Shown: positions 38,000 through 47,373 of the stretch, piece by piece
Numbering within the stretch: the first letter of the stretch is position 1
Layout: each line of letters begins with the position of its first letter
Assembly: GCF_009711975.1 (NCBI RefSeq)
Contig: NZ_VIKW01000001.1
Coordinates: forward strand, 106,824-170,823
Source: Anabaena sp. UHCC 0204
GTDB lineage: Bacteria; Cyanobacteriota; Cyanobacteriia; Cyanobacteriales; Nostocaceae
DNA length: 64,000 bases
Reading direction: 5' to 3'
Notes under the pieces: generated by a model
What the model saw: only the letters and a program-made list of their open reading frames with translations
Databases searched by the model: none
Told to the model about the DNA's origin: nothing
Position numbers and translations under genes: made by a program

Positions 38000-38301
38000 A
38001 AACTTATGTATAAATTACCATTGCTAATGGTTTTACGAAATTCTGAGATTAAATATTTTGGTTTTTTACCAGACCTAATTAAACCAAAAAATCTAAATCC
38101 AAATCTAGTAAAAATACACTTTTTGATATTTTCTCATACTTATCACCACACAGATAATATAATGAAAATTGGTAATTGATGATAATATCTCAGATTCCAT
38201 CCTGTACATCCTTTAATCCTGGATATCCTGATTCAGACAATTTCCTTAACTATAAATTGAAGTTATAATCTGTAATAATATAACCAAATTTCCTGATATT
38301 T
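38000..38301. other. Gap between toxin-antitoxin pair and Crp/Fnr gene
   Basis: Contains a 9-bp stem TTTTGGTTT/AAACCAAAA (38056-38064 and 38081-38089), possibly a terminator of the toxin-antitoxin operon, and a run of CATCCT/ATCCTG words (about 38195-38230) resembling a dispersed repeat. No ORF of note. Confidence 0.5.
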
Positions 38302-38994
38302 ATGACTGTAACCGAAAAAGTCCTAGAAGTTAAACAATTTCTCCAACAAACCCCAATATTTCAAAACATCATTGAAGAACAATTACAAGCAGTCGCTAAT
38401 ATTGCTATTCTCCAAACTTATAAAAAAGGTGAAACCCTATTTTGGGAAGGAGACGAAGCCACAGGATTTTTTATTGTGCAATCTGGCAGAATTAAAGTTT
38501 TCAAAATAGGGAATTCTGGTAAAGAACAAATTCTTCATATATTCGGTGCAGATGAATATTTTGCCGAAGTACCTGCTTTTGATGGCGGAAATTTTCCGGC
38601 TTCAGCAGCAGCAATGGAAAATGCAGAAGTAGTATTTATTCCGAGAACTGCATTTTTAATAGTTTTGCAGCAACATCCAACTTTAGCAGTAGCTATGTTA
38701 GGAACATTCGCTAGACACTTGCGACAATTAACCCATTTAGTTGATAGTCTTTCTTTTCAAGAAGTTCCAGAAAGATTGAGTAATTATCTATTAAAATTGA
38801 GCCAACGTAATGGTAATATTAATATTGTAGAACTCGATTTACCAAAAGGACAACTAGCTGCTTTATTAGGGACAGTTCCAGAAACTCTTTCTCGGGCTTT
38901 TTATAAATTAAGTCAAGAGGGAAAGATTGAGATTAACGGAACAAAAATTAAATTGCTGAATTTTAATAAAAATTCGGAGGGGATGTCATCATAA
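38302..38994 (+). CDS. Crp/Fnr family transcriptional regulator (possible DNR-type)
   Basis: A 230-residue regulator with an N-terminal cyclic-nucleotide-binding fold (ETLFWEGDEATGFFIVQSGRIKVFK, EQILHIFGADEYFAEVPAF) and a C-terminal Crp-type helix-turn-helix (LPKGQLAALLGTVPETLSRAFYKLSQEG). It lacks the Fnr iron-sulfur cysteines and the RS-type cAMP-binding signature, so it fits the Dnr/NnrR-like group that responds to NO through haem. Its nearness to hcp and the TTGAC-N4-ATCAA box make it the likely regulator of hcp. This link is inferred. Confidence 0.85.
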   Translation: MTVTEKVLEVKQFLQQTPIFQNIIEEQLQAVANIAILQTYKKGETLFWEGDEATGFFIVQSGRIKVFKIGNSGKEQILHIFGADEYFAEVPAFDGGNFPASAAAMENAEVVFIPRTAFLIVLQQHPTLAVAMLGTFARHLRQLTHLVDSLSFQEVPERLSNYLLKLSQRNGNINIVELDLPKGQLAALLGTVPETLSRAFYKLSQEGKIEINGTKIKLLNFNKNSEGMSS

Positions 38995-39151
38995 GTCGAG
39001 AATATCATCCTCAATGGAGCGATCGCATCATGAAGCATCTCACAAATTCAGGAAAAATGGGGATTGTTCGTTGAGCTTCCCTGCACTCAGAATGAGAAAA
39101 TATACTTAAGCTGTCTTTCTCTCAACCTGTTCCTCCCTTCCTAGTATACCA

Positions 39152-39955
39152 ATGACCAATTACCAATTACCAACCACCGAACCATTAATTGAATTAAAAG
39201 GTATTTCTAAGACTTTTGGGAATAACAAAGTTTTAGATAATGTAGATTTGACAATATACCGAGGACAAGCATTAGGGATTATTGGACCTTCGGGAACTGG
39301 TAAATCCACGGTTCTACGGATTATAGCGGGGTTATTGAAACCTGATGAGGGAGAAATTTATGTCCAAGGGGTACGACGATCTGGGTTAATTGAAGATGCT
39401 GCTGATCCTGTGGGGATTGGGATGGTGTTTCAGCAAGCAGCCTTATTTGACTCCTTGACAGTAGAGGAAAATATCGGATTTCTACTTTACCAAAATTCCC
39501 GATTAAAGCGATCGCGCATTCGAGAACTGGTTAACGAAAAATTAGATATGGTAGGCTTATCAAGCATTAATCATCTTTACCCATCAGAACTTTCTGGAGG
39601 GATGCGAAAAAGAGTCAGCTTTGCACGGGCGATTATGTCTAACCCAGATCATCCCACAGATAGCCCAGAGGTTTTATTGTACGATGAACCTACGGCTGGA
39701 CTCGACCCCATCGCCTCAACGGTAATTGAGGATTTAATCCGCAATTTACAACATACACATGGAGTCTGTAGTACATACTCCATTGTTACGCACCAAGATA
39801 GTACCATTCGCCGGACTTCAGATCAAATAGTATTTCTTTATCAAGGTAAAGTGCAATGGCAAGGTACAGTTAGTGAAATAGATAATACAGAAAATCCTTT
39901 GATTAGACAATTTATGAGTGGAAAGGTACAAGGACCTATTCAAGTCGCAGGTTAA
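39152..39955 (+). CDS. MlaF-type ABC ATPase (lipid transport)
   Basis: A 267-residue ABC ATPase with Walker A GPSGTGKSTV, signature LSGGMRKRVSFARA and Walker B LLYDEPTAGLDP. The GGMRKRV form and the overall length are those of the MlaF/Ttg2A group, which energises phospholipid or toluene-tolerance transport with MlaE and MlaD. An MCE-domain gene lies 67 bp downstream on the same strand, supporting the call. The MlaE-type permease is not present in the window. Confidence 0.9.
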   Translation: MTNYQLPTTEPLIELKGISKTFGNNKVLDNVDLTIYRGQALGIIGPSGTGKSTVLRIIAGLLKPDEGEIYVQGVRRSGLIEDAADPVGIGMVFQQAALFDSLTVEENIGFLLYQNSRLKRSRIRELVNEKLDMVGLSSINHLYPSELSGGMRKRVSFARAIMSNPDHPTDSPEVLLYDEPTAGLDPIASTVIEDLIRNLQHTHGVCSTYSIVTHQDSTIRRTSDQIVFLYQGKVQWQGTVSEIDNTENPLIRQFMSGKVQGPIQVAG

Positions 39956-40022
39956 GTATCTAAAAATTTCTAAGTTTAACTTTATGGCTTATGCCACGCT
40001 AAGGATATAGGTGGAGGAACAA

Positions 40023-41429
40023 ATGCGAGATCTAATTAGCAGTTTCACGTCCGCACGCACATGGAGAGAAGGCTCTGTAGGATTGTTGCTCCTGCTAGGG
40101 TTAGGCGCATTTGGCGTAATTTTACTGTGGTTGAATAAAATTACCCCAGGACAAGATTCCTATAAAGCCATTGTCGAATTCGCTAACGCCGGGGGAATGC
40201 AAAAGGGTTCAGCCGTTCGGTTTCGGGGTGTCAAAGTTGGGAGTATTACTAATGTTCAAGCTGGAACAAATGCTGTTGATGTAGAAATTCAAATTAACTC
40301 ACCAGATTTGAAAATTCCTGCTAATTCGGTTATTGAAGCGAATCAAAGTGGATTAATTAGTGAAAATATTATTGACATTGCGCCAAAAGAAGAGTTACCT
40401 AAAGAGGCGATCGCTAAACCCCTCGATAAAGACTGTAACCCCAGTCTCATTATTTGTAATGGTTCTCGTTTAAAAGGTGTAATTGGGATCAGTGTTGACG
40501 AATTGGTGCGTCAATCAGCCAGTTTTGCGGCTCAATACAGTAATGAACAATTCTATAAAAATATTAATCGCACCTTGGAAACCTCTTCCAGTGCTGCCGC
40601 CAATATCGCAGATTTGACCAAAGATTTGCAAAGTTTGAGCAAAAGCTTTCAGGGACAATTAGGTATATTTTCTGGTACTGCTGTAGCATTACAACGCTCC
40701 ACCAACCAACTGACTGCAACTACTACCAAAACAGCAGATCAATTAGGAACAACAGCTAAAGACTTTAGTGTTACAGCCCAACAAGCAAGTCGTTTACTGA
40801 CTAACTTAGATAATCTCGTCACTACTAATCGTTCTTCTTTAGTGGGAGCTTTGAATAGTATGACGCAAACTAGTGACCAACTGCGTCAGACAGTGACAAG
40901 TTTATCCCCAGCCCTTAATCGCTTAACCCAAGGAGAATTACTAAACAATCTAGAAACCCTGTCTGCAAACGCAGCCGAAGCTTCTACTAATTTAAAAGAT
41001 GCTTCTCAATCCTTAAATGATCCAAAAAACATTGTCTTACTGCAACAAACCTTAGATGCAGCGAGAGTGACTTTTGAAAATACACAAAAAATCACCTCTG
41101 ATTTAGATGAATTGACAGGTGATCCTAAGTTTCGTCAAAATCTGCTGCGATTTGTCAATGGTCTGAGTGAATTAGTCTCTTCTACCGAGGATATCAAAGA
41201 ACAAACTCAGGTAGCTGCAACCCTAGATTCTCTCAAAGCTTCTGTCAACCAACCAAAAGTAGTAATTACCGCACCTGTTCCTCAAAAACAAACTTTAGTT
41301 ATTAATCCTGCACCCAAAATTCTTAAGAAAGTAGATAACCCCCCTGAACCAGTCCCAGAACAACCCAATTCATCCCAAGAACAACTTCTACAACAACTCC
41401 GAAATTATCGAGAACAGGGGAGTAGGTGA
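40023..41429 (+). CDS. MlaD/MCE-domain protein
   Basis: A membrane-anchored MCE (MlaD-like) subunit: one N-terminal transmembrane helix (about residues 18-37), an MCE domain with FANAGGMQKGSAVRFRGVKVGSI, then a long alpha-helical, Thr/Ser/Gln-rich region (LTATTTKTADQLGTTAKD) and a Pro-rich tail. MCE proteins form hexameric rings that carry lipids between membranes. The ATG at 40023 follows GGAGG and is preferred to the GTG at 40011. It follows the MlaF-type ATPase gene and is probably cotranscribed. Confidence 0.9.
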   Translation: MRDLISSFTSARTWREGSVGLLLLLGLGAFGVILLWLNKITPGQDSYKAIVEFANAGGMQKGSAVRFRGVKVGSITNVQAGTNAVDVEIQINSPDLKIPANSVIEANQSGLISENIIDIAPKEELPKEAIAKPLDKDCNPSLIICNGSRLKGVIGISVDELVRQSASFAAQYSNEQFYKNINRTLETSSSAAANIADLTKDLQSLSKSFQGQLGIFSGTAVALQRSTNQLTATTTKTADQLGTTAKDFSVTAQQASRLLTNLDNLVTTNRSSLVGALNSMTQTSDQLRQTVTSLSPALNRLTQGELLNNLETLSANAAEASTNLKDASQSLNDPKNIVLLQQTLDAARVTFENTQKITSDLDELTGDPKFRQNLLRFVNGLSELVSSTEDIKEQTQVAATLDSLKASVNQPKVVITAPVPQKQTLVINPAPKILKKVDNPPEPVPEQPNSSQEQLLQQLRNYREQGSR

Positions 41430-41436
41430 CAGGGAG

Positions 41437-41542
41437 CAGAGGGGCAGAGGGGCAGAGGGGCAGAGGGGCAGAGGGGCAGAGGGCAGGAAAAATAATTCTT
41501 ACCAATCACCAATCACCAATCACCAATCACCAATCACCAATC
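41437..41542. repeat. Two back-to-back short tandem repeat arrays
   Basis: 41437-41483: unit CAGAGGGG, five perfect copies plus a partial. 41501-41542: unit ACCAATC, six perfect copies and a partial. Such heptad or octad arrays (STRR) are typical of heterocystous cyanobacteria. They fill the space between the convergent MCE and DUF3288 genes. There is no unique spacer, so this is not a CRISPR. Confidence 0.9.
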
Positions 41543-41551
41543 ACCAACGAA

Positions 41552-41848
41552 CTAATTCCAATCCTGCTCTTCCTTTTTGCCACGAGTTTTGTAAATTCCG
41601 CCAATATCATGGAGTTGGCGAGTTTTTTCAAATAGTTCCGCCTCAGTTAAACCCCAGCTTTGTAAAACTTTATCTAAGTTGCTTTGGATGTCTCTAGCGC
41701 CTGGAAAACCTTGATAGCGAATTTTTAGTCTAGCTAATTCTGATAAATTGTAGTCCGTTGCGCCTTGAGCGAGTAAAATATCAATAAGGGGGCGATCGCG
41801 GCCGTAGAGGGGGTGTTGTTGGTCTTTGCTACCTAAAGGCTCTGTCAT
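41552..41848 (-). CDS. DUF3288 family protein
   Basis: A 98-residue protein of a cyanobacterial family. The core QHPLYGRDRPLID, DYNLSELARLKIRYQGFPGARDIQSNLDKVLQ and EAELFEKTRQLH is recognisable as DUF3288, which has no established function. It is soluble, acidic to neutral, and complete from the ATG at 41848. It is convergent with the MCE gene and separated from it by STRR arrays. Confidence 0.75.
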   Translation of the reverse strand: MTEPLGSKDQQHPLYGRDRPLIDILLAQGATDYNLSELARLKIRYQGFPGARDIQSNLDKVLQSWGLTEAELFEKTRQLHDIGGIYKTRGKKEEQDWN

Positions 41849-42092
41849 AATTATTATGAGTACATAATTGGTAATACATCAACAATATCAGACTCAAAAA
41901 ACCTCTGTAATTGCTAATTATCCACCATTATCTGGAGAATGACGGCAACTACGCCTTGTTACTTACGGCTCTCACTACTGCCATTCAGCTTTAAATAAAG
42001 ATACATTATCTTTAAGAAAATACAAGAAACTTTAGATGAGGGTGAACTTTATCTCACCCAAAGTCCAAGCAGCAAGGGAGCAATAACCCGCT

Positions 42093-44543
42093 ATGTTTGA
42101 ACACTTCACTTCCGAAGCCATTAGGGTAATCATGTTAGCTCAGGAGGAAGCACGCCGTCTGGGACACAACTTTGTAGGAACAGAACAAATTCTCCTGGGT
42201 TTAATGGGAGAAGGAACAGGGGTTGCTGCGAAAGTCCTGGCTGAGTTGGGTGTTACCCTGAAAGAAGCCCGTCGGGAAGTAGAAAAAATAATTGGCCGGG
42301 GTTCTGGTTTTGTCCCACCGGAAATTCCTTTTACCCCCAAAGTAAAAAGCCTGTTTGAGCAATCCTTCCGAGAAGCTCATGGTCTTGGCCATAATTACAT
42401 AAACACTGAACACTTATTATTAGGTTTAACTGAGGCTGGTGAAGGAGTAGCCGCCAAAGTATTACAAAATCTAGGAGTGGACTTACAAGTTGTCCGTTCG
42501 GCTGTCATGAGCCGATTGGGTGAAGATACAACTGTTACGGCTGGCGGTAGAAATAATTTCCAGCGCAATCAGAATTTATCTATAGAAGAGTTTGGGAGAA
42601 ATCTCACCAAATTGGCTCAAGAGGGCAGACTAGACCCCGTGGTTGGTCGTCAGAAAGAAATTGAACGAACTGTGCAAATTCTGGGGCGGAGGACGAAAAA
42701 CAACCCGGTTTTGATTGGAGAACCAGGCGTTGGCAAAACAGCGATCGCTGAAGGTCTAGCGCAACGGATTGTTAATCAAGATGTTCCCGAAGTTCTACTC
42801 GATAAACAAGTAATCAGCTTGGATATGGGGTCTGTAGTGGCAGGAACACGCTTCCGTGGTGATTTTGAGGAACGCCTGAAAAAAATCATGGAAGAAGTCC
42901 GCACCGCAGGCAACATCATCTTAGTGATTGATGAAATTCATACCTTAGTTGGTGCAGGTGGTACAGAAGGCGGTTTAGATGCAGCTAATATCCTGAAACC
43001 AGCCTTAGCACGGGGTGAACTCCAATGTATTGGTGCAACGACCTTAGATGAATATCGTCAGCACATCGAGCGTGATGCCGCTCTAGAGCGGCGTTTCCAA
43101 CCAATTTTGGTCGGTGAACCATCGATAGCCGAAACTATTGATATTCTCTATGGTTTACGTAGTGCTTATGAACAGCACCATAAAGTCAATATTACTGATG
43201 AAGCAGTAGTGGCAGCGGCTGAGTTAGCAGATCGTTATATTAGCGATCGCTTCCTACCAGACAAAGCCATTGACTTGATTGATGAAGCTGGTTCTCGTGT
43301 GCGCTTACGTAACTCGCGTATTGCCAATAATAAAGAACTCAAACGGGAATTAACCACCGCTACCAAAGCCAAATCTGAAGCTATCAGAACTCAAGACTTT
43401 GGCAAAGCTGGTAAGTTGCGGATACAAGAATTGGAACTTCAAGCCAAACTTGATTTAGAAGAAAACCAGCAACCTGTTAACGCTCCCATTGTCAATGAGG
43501 AAGACATCGCCCAAATTGTCGCCTCTTGGACTGGTGTTCCTGTTAACAAACTCACTGAATCGGAATCAGAGTTACTCTTACACCTGGAAGACACCTTACA
43601 CAAACGGCTCATTGGGCAAGAACAAGCAGTTACATCCGTTTCTCGCGCTATCCGTCGCGCCCGTGTCGGCTTAAAGAGTCCTGATCGTCCCATCGCCAGT
43701 TTTATCTTCTCTGGTCCAACTGGTGTAGGTAAAACTGAATTAGCAAAAGCCTTAGCGGCTTACTTCTTTGGTGACGAAGACTCTATGGTGCGCTTAGATA
43801 TGTCCGAATACATGGAGAGCCAAAATGTTTCTAAGTTGATTGGTTCACCTCCTGGTTATGTAGGATACAACGAAGGCGGACAATTAACGGAAGCTGTACG
43901 GCGCAAACCTTATACAGTGTTGCTATTCGACGAAATCGAAAAAGCGCATCCCGATGTATTCAATATGCTGCTGCAAATCTTAGATGATGGTCATCTTACG
44001 GATGCGAAAGGTCGAAAAGTAGACTTCAAGAATACATTAATTATCTTGACTTCTAATATTGGTTCTAAGGTAATTGAAAAAGGTGGTAGTAGTTTAGGGT
44101 TTGAGTTTGATAATCAACCAGATGCTAGTTATCATCGGATTCGCAACTTAGTTAACGAAGAACTCAAAGCTTATTTCCGTCCAGAATTCCTCAACCGTGT
44201 TGATGATATCATCGTCTTTACTCAACTCAACAAAGATGAAGTCAAGCAAATTGCTGAAATCATGCTGCGTGATGTTGCTACTCGCCTGAAAGATAAGGAT
44301 ATAGCCTTGGAAGTTACAGAAGCCTTTAAAGAGAAGGTAGTACAAGAAGGCTATGACCCAAGCTACGGCGCAAGACCATTACGCCGCGCTATTGTGCGTC
44401 TGCTAGAAGATTCTCTGGTTGAAGCTATCCTATCTGGTGAAATTACAGATGGAGATAAGGCGATCGTTGATGTAGATGATGATGGCCAGGTAAAAGTCAG
44501 AAAATCGGAAACCCGTGAGTTGCTATTAACTAATGTTGGTTAA
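42093..44543 (+). CDS. clpC: ATP-dependent Clp protease ATPase subunit ClpC
   Basis: ClpC is the essential HSP100 unfoldase that feeds substrates to ClpP/R in cyanobacteria. The 816-residue protein has two Clp_N repeats (about 1-145), AAA+ module 1 with Walker A GEPGVGKT (209-216), the UVR/M domain ([19 protein letters not shown]), and AAA+ module 2 with Walker A GPTGVGKT (541-548) and [21 protein letters not shown]. Length and order are standard. A hairpin terminator follows 35 bases after the stop. Confidence 0.98.
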   Translation: MFEHFTSEAIRVIMLAQEEARRLGHNFVGTEQILLGLMGEGTGVAAKVLAELGVTLKEARREVEKIIGRGSGFVPPEIPFTPKVKSLFEQSFREAHGLGHNYINTEHLLLGLTEAGEGVAAKVLQNLGVDLQVVRSAVMSRLGEDTTVTAGGRNNFQRNQNLSIEEFGRNLTKLAQEGRLDPVVGRQKEIERTVQILGRRTKNNPVLIGEPGVGKTAIAEGLAQRIVNQDVPEVLLDKQVISLDMGSVVAGTRFRGDFEERLKKIMEEVRTAGNIILVIDEIHTLVGAGGTEGGLDAANILKPALARGELQCIGATTLDEYRQHIERDAALERRFQPILVGEPSIAETIDILYGLRSAYEQHHKVNITDEAVVAAAELADRYISDRFLPDKAIDLIDEAGSRVRLRNSRIANNKELKRELTTATKAKSEAIRTQDFGKAGKLRIQELELQAKLDLEENQQPVNAPIVNEEDIAQIVASWTGVPVNKLTESESELLLHLEDTLHKRLIGQEQAVTSVSRAIRRARVGLKSPDRPIASFIFSGPTGVGKTELAKALAAYFFGDEDSMVRLDMSEYMESQNVSKLIGSPPGYVGYNEGGQLTEAVRRKPYTVLLFDEIEKAHPDVFNMLLQILDDGHLTDAKGRKVDFKNTLIILTSNIGSKVIEKGGSSLGFEFDNQPDASYHRIRNLVNEELKAYFRPEFLNRVDDIIVFTQLNKDEVKQIAEIMLRDVATRLKDKDIALEVTEAFKEKVVQEGYDPSYGARPLRRAIVRLLEDSLVEAILSGEITDGDKAIVDVDDDGQVKVRKSETRELLLTNVG

Positions 44544-44578
44544 TTACGGGTTTTAATAGCATTAGCAAATTACTTATT

Positions 44579-44612
44579 TGGTGGGTGACGTTATTGTTAA
44601 CCCACCATTTTT
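44579..44612 (+). terminator. Intrinsic terminator of clpC
   Basis: TGGTGGGT (44579-44586) pairs with ACCCACCA (44600-44607), followed directly by TTTTT. The 8-bp GC-rich stem and U-tract 36 bases after the clpC stop are a standard rho-independent terminator. Confidence 0.85.
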
Positions 44613-44663
44613 AATCAGTTCTGTTTATCAGTTAGGAGTTATAGCGATCGCTATTCTAGGAGA

Positions 44664-44770
44664 GGCGTTGCTGAATGAATGTATGAATTAGCCTCACGCA
44701 AAGGCGCAAAGGCGCAAAGAATTAAGAGTTAAACTAATTTTTAAATTTCATACTCTGATTCAGCAACGCC
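44664..44770. mobile_element. MITE-like element (GGCGTTGCTGA family), copy 1
   Basis: GGCGTTGCTGAAT (44664-44676) and ATTCAGCAACGCC (44758-44770) are perfect 13-bp inverted repeats. The core contains CACGCAAAGGCGCAAAGGCG and TTTCATACT-type words that copy 2 at 57588 shares. Flanking octamers CTAGGAGA and CTATGAGG match in six of eight positions, as expected of an old target duplication. No coding capacity. Confidence 0.8.
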
Positions 44771-44975
44771 CTATGAGGTAGAGCAAATGCAAAAATTATA
44801 TTGTCATGGCTTGACGCTATAACTTGTCGTTAAAGAGTTATTTTGATCCAAACTGGCGGAAATTCATGCAGCAAAGTCGTAAAAGTTAATCATGGGTGTT
44901 ACCCTAAATGTTAAAGTTGCAAAGATATTAATTGCCAACTTTCTCTTCCAGACACTACGCAAACAGCGAGTATCA

Positions 44976-47168
44976 ATGTTGAAGAAATTACAGAAAACAC
45001 AAATTTATCTGCTTACGGGCGCTGGAATATGTGCCTTTTTTGCTGGTGCAATGGTGGCAGCCCCCCAAGCTGGCAAAACCCTAAGCCAATGGCTGAACTT
45101 GAGTCCAGATAAGCAGGAACAACTAACTGAGGCTAACAAAGCTAAGTCAGTTGTATTTTCTATACTGTCTCAATCTGTACCAGAGAGATTAACAAAACTT
45201 ACGGAAATTGCTGAACGAGGTAGTTCCCCAGATCGGGAACGGGCCCGTTATCTGTTGGCCAGTGATTATGTAGAAACTTCTCAAGGGGAAAAAGCCCTGA
45301 GTTTATTATTAGGACTAGAAAAAGACTATCCCGTTTTAGCTCCTTATGTTTTACTAAAACAAGCCCAGGCACATGATATTTTAGGTGAAGGTAAAAAAGC
45401 TTCAGATTTGCGCCAAAAGGTGTTAAAGGAATATCCTCAAGAAGCAGCGGTAGTTAAAGCCATATATGCGATCGCTCAACCAAAATTGCATGATCAAGCG
45501 ATCGCTCAATTCCCTTCCCATCCCCTCACGTGGGAAATTATCCGCAAACGGTTAAGAGAAAATCCTAATCAACCCAATTTACAATTAATCTTGGTTAAAT
45601 ACGCCGCTGATGAACCGGGAATTATTGGTGTATTAGATCAATTAGTAAAACAACCACAACTTAAACCCGCAGATTGGGAACTTGTTGGTGCAGTGTACTG
45701 GAAAAATAATCAATTTACTAAAGCTCAGAATGCCTATGTTAAAGCACCGAAAACAGCTACTAGCCTCTATCGCATCGCTAGGGGATTACAATTAAATAAA
45801 GAGCAAGATAAAGCGATCGCTGTTTACAAACAACTCATCCAAAAGTTTCCCACCGAAACAGAAACGGGAATAGCCCTACTAAGGTTATCAGAAATCGCTA
45901 AAGGTAAAGATTCCATAACTTATCTCGACCAAATTATCAGTAAATTTCCTGAACAAGCTCCTCAAGCCTTAGCAAGAAAAGCTACTCTGTTAGAAAGTCT
46001 CAAAGATGATCAATCAGCTAATGCTACATGGAAATTATTACTAGGTAAATATAGTGGATCTGATGAAGCCGCAGAATTTCGCTGGAAAACAGCCGAAGCT
46101 AAAGCTAAGAATAATGACTATTTAGGTGCGTGGGAATGGGCGCAACCAATTACTATTAATAACAAGACTAGTATCATAGCTCCCAGAGCCGGATTTTGGG
46201 TAGGCAAGTGGGCAACGACACTAAATAAGCAACAGGAAGCGATTACGGCTTATCAGTATGTAATTAGTGAATTTCCTTACTCTTATTATGCTTGGCGTTC
46301 TGCCAGTCTTTTAGGTTTAAATGTGGGTAATTTTAATAATATACGTTTGATGAACCCCACCATTATTCCTTATCAACGCCCTGTACCTCCAGCGGGTTCT
46401 CAAACTTTCCAAGAATTGTATTTGTTAGGACAAGATCGTGATGCTTGGCAACAATGGAAAACCGAAGTTAATCAAAAAACTGAGCCTAGTGTCGCGGAAC
46501 AATTTACAGAAGGGTTGATGAGTTTCACTAAAGGTGATTATCTAATTGGGATTGACAAAATTTCTAAATTAGAAGATAGGAAAACTCCCACAGACAAAGC
46601 CGAATATCAAGCTTTAAGTCAACAAAGTATTTATTGGCAAGCCCGTTATCCTTTTCCCTATTTTAAAGAAATTGAAAAATGGTCTACTTCCCGTCAACTT
46701 AATCCGCTGTTAGTTACAGCCTTGATGCGGCAAGAGTCTCGCTTTCAACCGAAAATTAAATCGGTAGTCGGTGCAACTGGTTTAATGCAAGTTATGCCCA
46801 GTACAGGTGCATGGATAGCTCCACAAATTAATTTAGATTTTAAAAAACTCAATCTGGAAGATCCCACCGATAACATCAATTTGGGTACTTGGTATCTTGA
46901 TCATACTCATCAACAGTATGGTAATAATTCCATGTTAGCGATCGCTAGTTATAATGCTGGACCTGGTAATGTTGCCAAATGGTTGCGAACTATACCCAAA
47001 AAAGATCCAGATGAGTTTGTGGAAGTAATTCCTTTTGATGAAACTAAAAATTACGTTCGTCAAGTTTTTGGTAACTACTGGAATTATCTCCGACTTTACA
47101 ATCCAGAAGTTTCCGCTATAGTCACAAAATACTCAGAAGCACACCCTAAGTTAGGAACTTCCAAATAG
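44976..47168 (+). CDS. slt: Soluble-type lytic murein transglycosylase (Slt family)
   Basis: About 730 residues. The N-terminus (MLKKLQKTQIYLLTGAGICAFFAGAMVAAP) is a signal or membrane anchor, followed by a long superhelical TPR-like region (about 60-540), like the U-domain of Slt70. The C-terminal SLT domain has the catalytic Glu in MRQESRF (about residue 587), GATGLMQVMPSTG and ASYNAGPGNV. These enzymes cleave peptidoglycan. The ATG at 44976 is preferred; an in-frame ATG at 44892 would put 28 residues before the hydrophobic segment. Confidence 0.9.
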   Translation: MLKKLQKTQIYLLTGAGICAFFAGAMVAAPQAGKTLSQWLNLSPDKQEQLTEANKAKSVVFSILSQSVPERLTKLTEIAERGSSPDRERARYLLASDYVETSQGEKALSLLLGLEKDYPVLAPYVLLKQAQAHDILGEGKKASDLRQKVLKEYPQEAAVVKAIYAIAQPKLHDQAIAQFPSHPLTWEIIRKRLRENPNQPNLQLILVKYAADEPGIIGVLDQLVKQPQLKPADWELVGAVYWKNNQFTKAQNAYVKAPKTATSLYRIARGLQLNKEQDKAIAVYKQLIQKFPTETETGIALLRLSEIAKGKDSITYLDQIISKFPEQAPQALARKATLLESLKDDQSANATWKLLLGKYSGSDEAAEFRWKTAEAKAKNNDYLGAWEWAQPITINNKTSIIAPRAGFWVGKWATTLNKQQEAITAYQYVISEFPYSYYAWRSASLLGLNVGNFNNIRLMNPTIIPYQRPVPPAGSQTFQELYLLGQDRDAWQQWKTEVNQKTEPSVAEQFTEGLMSFTKGDYLIGIDKISKLEDRKTPTDKAEYQALSQQSIYWQARYPFPYFKEIEKWSTSRQLNPLLVTALMRQESRFQPKIKSVVGATGLMQVMPSTGAWIAPQINLDFKKLNLEDPTDNINLGTWYLDHTHQQYGNNSMLAIASYNAGPGNVAKWLRTIPKKDPDEFVEVIPFDETKNYVRQVFGNYWNYLRLYNPEVSAIVTKYSEAHPKLGTSK

Positions 47169-47211
47169 GGGCAGGGAGTAGGGGAGAAATAAATATACTT
47201 TCTTCTTCCTT

Positions 47212-47236
47212 CTGATAGCGCAGCGTGGCGTGAGCC
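47212..47236. repeat. Dispersed repeat, copy 2
   Basis: Near-identical to 7843-7866 (CTGATAGCGCAGCGTGGCGT). It lies directly before palindromic copy C in the slt-cobQ gap. Confidence 0.6.
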
Positions 47237-47244
47237 ATACTCCT

Positions 47245-47336
47245 GTAGGGGCGAAGCATTCGGACGATAAATTATCGGTTTTTCCCAAGTTTATTTTCCG
47301 AATGCTTCGCCCTTACACCGAATGCTTCGCCCCTAC
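47245..47336. repeat. Palindromic repeat copy C with extra right arm
   Basis: GTAGGGGCGAAGCATTCGG (47245-47263) pairs with CCGAATGCTTCGCCCTTAC (47298-47316), and a second right arm (47318-47336) follows at once. The core is the reverse complement of that in copy B at 34801, so the same element is present in opposite orientation. It lies between the convergent genes slt and cobQ. Confidence 0.85.
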
Positions 47337-47354
47337 GACTCCTGACTCCTGAAT

Positions 47355-47373
47355 GGGCGCAGGCCCTGCGCCC
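47355..47373. repeat. GGGCGCAG/CTGCGCCC palindrome, copy 3
   Basis: A perfect 8-bp inverted repeat with a 3-base loop that abuts the cobQ stop codon. Family of 16668-16686. Confidence 0.7.

Larger units (their letters stand above)
44544..44975. other. Gap between clpC and lytic transglycosylase
   Basis: Contains the clpC terminator (44579-44612) and a MITE-like element (44664-44770). The remaining ~200 bp are AT-rich with no other feature; the transglycosylase promoter should lie after 44775. If the longer start at 44892 is used, the gap is 348 bp. Confidence 0.6.

Noticed and set aside
41501-41542. Possible CRISPR array
   Set aside because: Heptad repeats with no unique spacers; this is an STRR.
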